A stretch of DNA of 6,077 bases from Anaerolineae bacterium. GTDB taxonomy: Bacteria; Chloroflexota; Anaerolineae; 4572-78; J111. Where the stretch lies: the NCBI GenBank assembly GCA_020433785.1, contig JAGRCC010000155.1, forward strand, positions 1-6,077, in the 5' to 3' direction. Within the stretch, counting starts at the first letter, position 1; each line of letters begins with the position of its first letter. The notes beneath the pieces are model-generated. The model made no database searches. It saw nothing but the letters and a program-made list of their open reading frames with translations, and was not told the origin of the DNA. Positions 1-4,408 of this stretch are shown piece by piece. The position numbers and the translations under genes were made by a program.

Positions 1-79
1 GGGTATAGCCGCATCTCCCAAATGGTATATAGGGGGTAATATTTGGTTGGATAAAGGTAATACGGACAGGGGATATTTT
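1..79. other. Spacer downstream of the LuxR-type gene, with phased GGTAWW hexamers
   Basis: This AT-rich stretch follows the stop codon of the minus-strand regulator. I see no coding region and no convincing hairpin-plus-T-tract terminator for that gene. The hexamer GGTATA occurs at 2-7 and 24-29, and GGTAAT at 35-40 and 56-61, giving start-to-start distances of 22, 11 and 21 bp, close to whole helical turns. This may be a binding site array or chance; no function is assigned. Confidence 0.3.
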
Positions 80-2842
80 CTAGGCGGTGAGCAAAATCCC
101 TAGCGCCCTGGCTTTGGTGACCGCCTGGGTCCGGTTGGACACATCGAGCTTGCCATAGATGTGCGAGGTATGGATCTTGACTGTGCCGGGTGTGATAATC
201 AGTTCGCCGGCAATTTCGCGGTTGGAGTAGCCTTTGGCCAGGAGCTGCAAGACGTCCATCTCCCGGTCGGTGAGCGGCTCGATGAGGGGTGACGTCGCAG
301 CGCCCAGCCGAGGAACATCGTGAGGGGCGGCAGCCGCAGGTTGGGCTGTTTTGAGCAGGGTGTGAATATAGTCGGCGGTGGGTCGTTGGTCGCACTCATT
401 GGGCCGGAAGGTCGTCAGCAGATCGTGCAGCAGCGCCGTCATCGGCGGGCCAAAATCAACAAAGGTGCGGATGTAGCCTTCGGGTTCGGCCAGGGCTAGG
501 GCCTCGGTTAAATCGCTGAGCGCCTGAGCGCGGTCGCCTTGAGCTTGATGGACCAACGCCAATAAAACCCGGCCATTGATGTGGTCATCGATATTCTGGT
601 CGTCGGCGAGGAGAAGGTTGGAAGCCATAACCGCGACTTCATCGAATTCATTCAGAGCCAGGTGTCGCCGAGCCACAAGGGAGGTGAGCTTGGAAACCTT
701 AGAGGCTAATTGTGATAAGGCGGTCGTTTGATAGGTGGGCAGCACTTGACGCATGGTATCTAAATCATTCTGCGCAATCCACAACGGGATCCGCAGCACG
801 TTGGAAATGGGGAGGTGGAAACCCAGATCGACTTCTTGTAATAGCCCGTCCATTTCGTCGGCCATGCGCGCTGCTTCGGCCAGGTCGTCTTTGGCCCGCA
901 GCGCTTGAATTAAGCCGAAATAACCGGCGGCAATCGCCCGCACCGTCCCCAGAGCCCGGCTGCCAAACTCGATGCCTTTTCGGGCGTGATATTCGGCCCC
1001 ATCGAGATCGTTCCACTCATACAAAATCATGGCTAAATCGGCATGAGCTAAAGCCGAAGGGAAAAAGGCTTCACGTTCTTGGTGGTTAAGGACTTGCAGC
1101 AAGCGTTGGTATAACACCGCCGCCTGTTTGAGCTGGCCGCGCAGGAAGTGGCGTTCGGCCTGATTTAATAAGGCGATGATGGTGGCCGTATCGCCCGCCA
1201 CGGAATTCTCGACATGGAAACGGTGGACGATATTTTCAGCCGCATCGAAATCGCCGTTGATCCAGTAGGCCAACCGTAATTGATGAATAACAAAACTCTT
1301 CAGGCCCGACGGCTCGTTACGCAGCCCATTCAGCCCGGCTTCCAGCAGCTCTATGCCCTGCTGAGTTTCGCCTTGCATCACGCTCAATTGCCCCTTAAGC
1401 GTTAAGAGCACCCCTTTGATATTGAGCACAGCAAACGGTACCGCTTGATGCTGTGAGACATAGGCCTCATTATATTCACCCGCTTCGCCCTGGGGCAGTA
1501 TTTGGGCCTCGGCCTGGGCCAACCGCTGCTTGCTGGCCTCAAACTTACCGTTGACAAACAGGACCCAGGCATAAACCAAGCTGACCAACGGCTGGGCATC
1601 GAACCAAGCCGGCGGCATCGTTTCCAGCCAAGTCAGCAGGAGCGCCTTTTTGCCCTGGATAAATATGTCTTTAATATTTTGCACGATCAGGTCACCGGCG
1701 CGATCGTAATCGTGGGCCGCCAGAGCGTAATAAATCGCCTGATCGGGGCTGTCCTCTTGCTCGTACCAATGGGAAGCGCGCCGGTTGAGTTCATCGACAT
1801 CGATGCCGGTTTGCTGTAATTTGTGGCGAAGCAGGTCCAAAAACAGGCGGTGGTAGCGATACCACGCTCGCCGATCATCCAGAGACCTGACAAACAAATT
1901 GGCGGCTGCCAGATGCTCCAACATCGCTTGCCCATTAGCCTCGCCGGTGACGGCATCGCACAATGGTCCGCTGAGCCGATCGAGAATACTGGTTTGCAGT
2001 AGAAAGCGCTGCACGGCCTGAGGCTGCTGCTCAAACACCTCCTGAACCAGATAATCCAGCACATATTGATGGCTGCCGGTGAAATTGGCGATGAAGCCCT
2101 CGATATCCTCTCGGCCTTGCAGCGATAGCGCCGCCAACTGCAGCCCGGCGATCCAGCCTTCAGTGCGCACCTCTAAAGCCGATATATTTTCGGCAGACAG
2201 CCGCAACCCCATCGCCTGATTTAAAAACGCCGCCGCCTCGGCCGGGACAAAGCGCAGATCATCCGTGCGCAGTTCGGTGAGCTGATTGCGCGCTCGCAGC
2301 CGAGCGACGGGCAAAAGCGGATCGCTGCGGCTGCTGATGATCAAATGGAGCTGCGGGGGAAGATGATCCAACAGAAACGTGACCCATTCGTGGATGGTCT
2401 GATCGTCGATGATGTGGTAATCGTCTAAAATGAGGATAATGCGCTGGGTGGCCAGCAGCCGGGCCTGAATATCATTCAGCAGAGCCGTCAAAATAATTTC
2501 ATACGAAGGCAGTTCGGAGCCGTTCAACAGGTCCTGCGCTGTTTGACCGACTTCCGGCTGAACCGAATGCAAAGCGGCCAGCACGTAAGTCCAAAAACGC
2601 ACCGGAGCGTTGTCGCCTTCATCCAGCGACACCCAGGCCACGGCCGGCGACGGTTTTGATTGGGCCAGCGAGTCGAGCCAACTGCTAATAAGCGTGGTTT
2701 TGCCAAAGCCGGCCGGAGCCGACACCAGGGTGAGTTTGCGATTAAGGCCGACCTGAAGCCGCTCCACTAAGCGAGCGCGGGCTATCAAATCCGGACGCGT
2801 GGGAGGTATTTGTATTTTGGATAGAATAATCGGGCTGGTCAT
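80..2842 (-). CDS. LuxR-family ATP-dependent (MalT/LAL-type) transcriptional regulator
   Basis: This is a cytoplasmic signal-transduction ATPase of the MalT-like group, which bind ATP and an inducer, oligomerise and activate transcription. Counting from the ATG at 2842, the P-loop APAGFGKTT is at residues 42-50 and the Walker B strand RIILILDDYH at 134-143. The conserved SSRSDP follows at 170-175, EGWIAGLQLA at 228-237, and the family YRYHRLF motif at 328-334. Residues from about 365 to 800 are Ala/Leu-rich helical repeats resembling TPRs. A LuxR helix-turn-helix closes the protein (856-920, from PLTDRE, with recognition helix around TPGTVKIHTSHIYGKL). At 920 residues it has the normal length and looks intact. 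An in-frame GTG at 2851 would add three residues. I prefer ATG 2842 because it overlaps a preceding mini-ORF as ATGA; neither start has a good Shine-Dalgarno sequence. Target genes and inducer cannot be read from the sequence. The family call is firm; the regulated pathway is unknown. Confidence 0.95.
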   Translation of the reverse strand: MTSPIILSKIQIPPTRPDLIARARLVERLQVGLNRKLTLVSAPAGFGKTTLISSWLDSLAQSKPSPAVAWVSLDEGDNAPVRFWTYVLAALHSVQPEVGQTAQDLLNGSELPSYEIILTALLNDIQARLLATQRIILILDDYHIIDDQTIHEWVTFLLDHLPPQLHLIISSRSDPLLPVARLRARNQLTELRTDDLRFVPAEAAAFLNQAMGLRLSAENISALEVRTEGWIAGLQLAALSLQGREDIEGFIANFTGSHQYVLDYLVQEVFEQQPQAVQRFLLQTSILDRLSGPLCDAVTGEANGQAMLEHLAAANLFVRSLDDRRAWYRYHRLFLDLLRHKLQQTGIDVDELNRRASHWYEQEDSPDQAIYYALAAHDYDRAGDLIVQNIKDIFIQGKKALLLTWLETMPPAWFDAQPLVSLVYAWVLFVNGKFEASKQRLAQAEAQILPQGEAGEYNEAYVSQHQAVPFAVLNIKGVLLTLKGQLSVMQGETQQGIELLEAGLNGLRNEPSGLKSFVIHQLRLAYWINGDFDAAENIVHRFHVENSVAGDTATIIALLNQAERHFLRGQLKQAAVLYQRLLQVLNHQEREAFFPSALAHADLAMILYEWNDLDGAEYHARKGIEFGSRALGTVRAIAAGYFGLIQALRAKDDLAEAARMADEMDGLLQEVDLGFHLPISNVLRIPLWIAQNDLDTMRQVLPTYQTTALSQLASKVSKLTSLVARRHLALNEFDEVAVMASNLLLADDQNIDDHINGRVLLALVHQAQGDRAQALSDLTEALALAEPEGYIRTFVDFGPPMTALLHDLLTTFRPNECDQRPTADYIHTLLKTAQPAAAAPHDVPRLGAATSPLIEPLTDREMDVLQLLAKGYSNREIAGELIITPGTVKIHTSHIYGKLDVSNRTQAVTKARALGILLTA

Positions 2843-2852
2843 AACGAGCACT

Positions 2853-2909
2853 TCATAAAAACAAAAAAAGAGCGAACACGTTCCGCTCTTCCACTCTTTT
2901 GATGGGCAC
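2853..2909 (-). other. Possible leader-peptide ORF upstream of the regulator
   Basis: A GTG at 2909 opens an 18-codon frame, VPIKRVEERNVFALFLFL, ending with TGA at 2855-2853. A GAGG lies three bases before the GTG, closer than ideal. The frame reads straight through the intrinsic terminator at 2857-2890. Its TGA overlaps an ATG at 2856 as ATGA, which opens the five-codon frame MKCSL, whose own TGA overlaps the regulator's ATG at 2842, again as ATGA. Translation here could control the terminator or pass ribosomes to the regulator. This is inference from layout only; the short frame could be fortuitous. Confidence 0.25.
2857..2890 (-). terminator. Intrinsic terminator between the regulator's promoter and its start codon (putative attenuator)
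   Basis: Read on the minus strand, AAGAGCG (2890-2884) pairs with CGCTCTT (2874-2868). Two further inner A-T pairs lie beyond a one-base bulge, and the loop is four bases. The stem runs into TTTTTTTGTTTTT ending at 2857, right before the small ATG at 2856. On the plus strand the hairpin is followed only by a poor T-run, so it points toward the regulator. No plus-strand or minus-strand gene ends here, and a promoter lies directly upstream, so its likely job is premature termination of the regulator transcript. Confidence 0.65.
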
Positions 2910-2931
2910 TGTCCTCACGGAGGTCAATTTC

Positions 2932-2959
2932 ATTATACCTTGCTTTAGCAGATTGGCAA
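2932..2959 (-). promoter_or_regulatory. Sigma70-type promoter for the LuxR-type regulator
   Basis: On the minus strand TTGCCA (2959-2954) is followed after 16 bases by a perfect TATAAT (2937-2932). Initiation about seven bases downstream would give a leader of roughly 85 nt before the ATG at 2842. That leader contains a small CCTC-CGT-GAGG hairpin (2923-2913) and then the terminator. This is the best promoter match upstream of the regulator. Confidence 0.6.
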
Positions 2960-2984
2960 GCATTTTTGCAGCCCGCCGATTAAA

Positions 2985-3062
2985 GGTGACGGTCACTTGG
3001 TCAAAAACACCTATTTGATCGACAAAATCAACGGCTCTGTTCCCGCAAAAGTGACCGTCACC
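2985..3062. repeat. 78-bp element with perfect 14-bp inverted ends
   Basis: GGTGACGGTCACTT at 2985-2998 is matched exactly by its reverse complement at 3049-3062. Each arm is also itself nearly palindromic (GTGAC-G-GTCAC). The 50-bp interior has a smaller inverted pair, TTGAT at 3015-3019 and ATCAA at 3027-3031. The size and terminal symmetry suit a small non-autonomous repeat or MITE, or a pair of protein-binding palindromes. There is no T-tract, so a terminator is unlikely. Copy number cannot be judged from one window. Confidence 0.6.
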
Positions 3063-3111
3063 AGGTCGTTAGATTTAGAACTGACAGCAGCCCAAAACGC
3101 CTGTTTCATGC

Positions 3112-3140
3112 TTGATTTTTAAGTCTGATTATGGTATCAT
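3112..3140 (+). promoter_or_regulatory. Promoter of the tRNA operon
   Basis: TTGATT (3112-3117) is separated by 17 bases from TATCAT (3135-3140), and a TGG immediately before the -10 gives an extended -10 element. Initiation would fall about 7-8 bases before the first tRNA at 3155. Spacing and placement strongly suggest this drives all three tRNA genes. Confidence 0.65.
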
Positions 3141-3154
3141 CCCTATCTGAGTTA

Positions 3155-3229
3155 CGGGGTGTAGCTCAGCCCGGTTAGAGTGCTTGCTTTGGGAGTAAGA
3201 GGCCGACGGTTCGAATCCGTCCACCCCGA
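3155..3229 (+). tRNA. tRNA-Pro (anticodon TGG)
   Basis: All cloverleaf parts are present. The acceptor CGGGGTG pairs with CACCCCG (3222-3228), with discriminator A3229. The D-stem is GCTC/GAGT with one G-T pair. The anticodon stem CTTGC/GTAAG encloses the loop TTTGGGA, placing TGG at 3190-3192. The T-arm is GACGG-TTCGAAT-CCGTC. The C1-G72 pair is the usual mark of bacterial proline tRNA. CCA is not encoded. It is the first gene of a three-tRNA cluster, nine bases before the next. Confidence 0.96.
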
Positions 3230-3238
3230 CTGGTTGAT

Positions 3239-3309
3239 GCGGGCATAGCTTAATGGTGAAGCCCTAGCCTTCCAAGCTAGTTATGCGGGTTCGATTCCCG
3301 CTGCCCGCT
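3239..3309 (+). tRNA. tRNA-Gly (anticodon TCC)
   Basis: The acceptor GCGGGCA pairs with TGCCCGC (3302-3308), with discriminator T3309, as expected for bacterial glycine tRNA. The D-stem is GCTT/AAGC. The anticodon stem CTAGC/GCTAG holds the loop CTTCCAA, so the anticodon TCC is at 3271-3273. The T-arm is GCGGG-TTCGATT-CCCGC. No CCA is encoded. It sits 13 bases before the third tRNA and shares its promoter and terminator. Confidence 0.96.
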
Positions 3310-3322
3310 CTCTTTAATAATT

Positions 3323-3395
3323 GGGCCCTTAGCTCAGCGGTTAGAGCAACCGGCTCATAACCGGTCGGTCGCAGGTTCGAATCCTGCAGGGCCCA
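3323..3395 (+). tRNA. tRNA with anticodon CAT (elongator Met or lysidine-modified Ile2)
   Basis: The acceptor GGGCCCT pairs with AGGGCCC (3388-3394), with discriminator A3395. The D-stem is GCTC/GAGC. The anticodon stem ACCGG/CCGGT encloses CTCATAA, with CAT at 3356-3358. The T-arm is GCAGG-TTCGAAT-CCTGC. It is not the initiator, because position 1-72 is a normal G-C pair and the anticodon stem lacks the three consecutive G-C pairs next to the loop. The C4-G69 and C5-G68 acceptor pairs are those used by E. coli TilS to recognise tRNA-Ile2, and the 5' half resembles E. coli ileX. Ile2 is therefore a real alternative to Met. CCA is not encoded. Confidence 0.93.
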
Positions 3396-3400
3396 TCTTC

Positions 3401-3434
3401 AAACACTCGGTGTTGCCATCGAGTGTTTTTTATT
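3401..3434 (+). terminator. Intrinsic terminator of the tRNA operon
   Basis: AAACACTCG (3401-3409) pairs perfectly with CGAGTGTTT (3420-3428) around a 10-base loop. A run of six T (3426-3431) overlaps the foot of the stem, followed by ATTT. It begins five bases after the last tRNA and ends the cluster. Confidence 0.85.
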
Positions 3435-3595
3435 TGGACCAATTCCAAACTCCACTTCAATCCTCCCCGCTTTGGCAAGCGAGCTTGACATCGGTACAAT
3501 AGGACCCACTCTTAATAACCACCGCTACTCTCTTTTAAACCAACTAACTACCCAATTATCCATCCCAAATTCGTCGTTTATGGTGGTTGGATCAA
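3435..3595. other. Gene-free spacer between the tRNA terminator and the toxin gene
   Basis: No coding region or RNA gene is seen. A plus-strand promoter look-alike, TTGGCA (3472-3477), 17 bases, TACAAT (3495-3500), points toward the 3' end of the toxin gene with no plus-strand gene behind it. AACCACC (3517-3523) and GGTGGTT (3582-3588) form a loose inverted pair too far apart to be a terminator. No clear terminator for the toxin operon is visible. Confidence 0.35.
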
Positions 3596-3991
3596 TCACC
3601 ATAAAGTCGGGATCAAACCGGCGGCTTGTAGGTTACGATCGGCGGTAATTAAAGTAGCATTTTCGACCAGAGCGGTGGCGGCAATCAGGCGGTCAGCCGG
3701 GTCTTTGTTGATTTCAGCCGGAAATTGAGCGGCCAGCACAGCAATTTGCGGCGAGATGGCTAGCACCCGACTTTTATTTGCCTGCAGCAAGAGATTGATA
3801 AAGGTTTGACTGTCAACATTAACTTGCACTCGACCCTTTTGCAGAAGCCTGGCAATTTCCCACAGTGATATATCGCAGATAATTAAGCCATCGCTTTCAT
3901 TCGCCTGGACAATCGTCTCCCGAGCTAGCTCGGATAGGCGCTCCGGGGTCAATGCATCCCACAAGATCACGTGGGTATCCAACACTATCAT
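3596..3991 (-). CDS. vapC: PIN-domain ribonuclease toxin, VapC-like
   Basis: This is the toxin half of a type II toxin-antitoxin pair; PIN-domain toxins are Mg-dependent endoribonucleases that cut RNA and stop translation. All four acidic positions expected in the active site are visible: D5 in VLDTH, E45 in LWEIA, D100 in DPADRLIAATA, and D118 in LITADRNL. At 131 residues it has the usual length and looks intact. The DTH-W start and DPADRLI motif resemble the COG3744 branch of PIN proteins, often paired with Phd/YefM-type antitoxins. The ATG at 3991 overlaps the antitoxin stop as ATGA and lacks a strong ribosome site of its own, suggesting translational coupling. The RNA target cannot be inferred. 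Confidence 0.92.
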   Translation of the reverse strand: MIVLDTHVILWDALTPERLSELARETIVQANESDGLIICDISLWEIARLLQKGRVQVNVDSQTFINLLLQANKSRVLAISPQIAVLAAQFPAEINKDPADRLIAATALVENATLITADRNLQAAGLIPTLW

Positions 3992-4218
3992 TCAGCGGCG
4001 TCCCAATTGTCATCCACCGGCGACAGCACATCGCCCACCACTGCGGTTTGGCGCAGTTGCGCCAGTTCCTGACGGGCGGCCTGGCGAGCGAAATCGGGCG
4101 GGACCAACCGAGCAATTTCAGCGCCTCGTAGGGTCAGCATGACAATCTCGCCTTGTTGCACTTTTTGAAGAATACCATTCATATTGGCTCTAAATTCACT
4201 TATGCCGATACTAATCAT
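3988..4218 (-). CDS. Type II antitoxin, Phd/YefM family
   Basis: This 76-residue protein should bind and neutralise the PIN toxin encoded just downstream and repress their shared promoter. Residues 1-42 match the Phd/YefM fold: IGISEFRANMNGILQKV, then GEIVMLTLRGAEIARLVPP. The C-terminal part, about 43-76, is Gln/Ala-rich and ends in the acidic DVLSPVDDNWDAAE, the segment expected to wrap the toxin. The ATG at 4218 is preceded by GGGAGG (4228-4223) four bases away, which fixes the start. Its last bases overlap the toxin start by four nucleotides. The gene order antitoxin-toxin and an upstream palindrome support autoregulation. An assignment as a VapB of another fold is unlikely given the N-terminal motif. 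Confidence 0.88.
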   Translation of the reverse strand: MISIGISEFRANMNGILQKVQQGEIVMLTLRGAEIARLVPPDFARQAARQELAQLRQTAVVGDVLSPVDDNWDAAE

Positions 4219-4239
4219 ATTGCCTCCCTTTCAATATCC

Positions 4240-4258
4240 TGTACAATCTAATTGTACA
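4240..4258. promoter_or_regulatory. Putative autoregulatory operator of the toxin-antitoxin operon
   Basis: The site TGTACAAT-CTA-ATTGTACA is a perfect inverted repeat with 8-bp arms. Each arm carries the self-palindromic core TGTACA (4240-4245 and 4253-4258), with centres 13 bp apart. The E. coli YefM-YoeB operator is known to use TGTACA cores, and the antitoxin here is of the same family. The repeat covers the -10 region of the likely promoter and ends 21 bp before the antitoxin ATG, suitable for repression. Confidence 0.7.
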
Positions 4259-4279
4259 AGGCCAATGGGGCAAACGCAA
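4251..4279 (-). promoter_or_regulatory. Probable promoter of the toxin-antitoxin operon
   Basis: On the minus strand TTGCGT (4279-4274) is followed after 17 bases by TACAAT (4256-4251), and the -10 lies inside the TGTACA inverted repeat. An alternative pair, TTGTAC and TATTGA also 17 bases apart, lies slightly downstream within the same operator. Either choice places the operator over the promoter. Confidence 0.45.
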
Positions 4280-4357
4280 GGATATTAAAGAACCGAAGAA
4301 AATGTTCAGTTTGTATGACAAGATTGTTCGGATCATAGGACAGACAAACCGCACCGA

Positions 4358-4374
4358 AATTGATATCATCAATT
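4358..4374. promoter_or_regulatory. Inverted repeat upstream of the solute-binding protein gene, possible operator
   Basis: AATTGAT-ATC-ATCAATT is a perfect inverted repeat with 7-bp arms and a 3-bp centre, 34 bp before the ATG at 4409. It is followed at once by the 8-bp palindrome ATCGCGAT (4375-4382). A weak promoter, TTGATA (4360-4365), 16 bases, TTTAAC (4382-4387), overlaps it. The site could bind a regulator of the transporter, but chance in AT-rich DNA is possible. Confidence 0.35.
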
Positions 4375-4408
4375 ATCGCGATTTAACAAGAGGAATTGAG
4401 GGAACTAA

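Noticed and set aside
712..1089. Plus-strand open frame of 125 codons opposite the LuxR-type gene
   Set aside because: It falls wholly within the repeat region of an intact regulator. Its Arg/Pro/Ser-rich translation has no domain character.
2949..3123. Open plus-strand frame of about 57 codons running through the 78-bp inverted repeat
   Set aside because: It has no ATG or GTG start at a sensible place and no Shine-Dalgarno sequence, and it reads through symmetric repeat DNA. I found no recognisable motif.
3323..3395. Initiator tRNA-fMet
   Set aside because: It has a paired G1-C72 and an anticodon stem of ACCGG/CCGGT, without the 1-72 mismatch and GGG/CCC run of bacterial initiators.
3485..3500. 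TTGACA at 3485-3490 with TACAAT at 3495-3500 as a promoter
   Set aside because: The spacing is only four bases. The pairing of TACAAT with TTGGCA at 3472 fits better and is listed only as a weak candidate.
3517..3588. AACCACC / GGTGGTT inverted pair as a terminator for the toxin operon
   Set aside because: The arms are 58 bases apart and no T-run follows on the minus strand.
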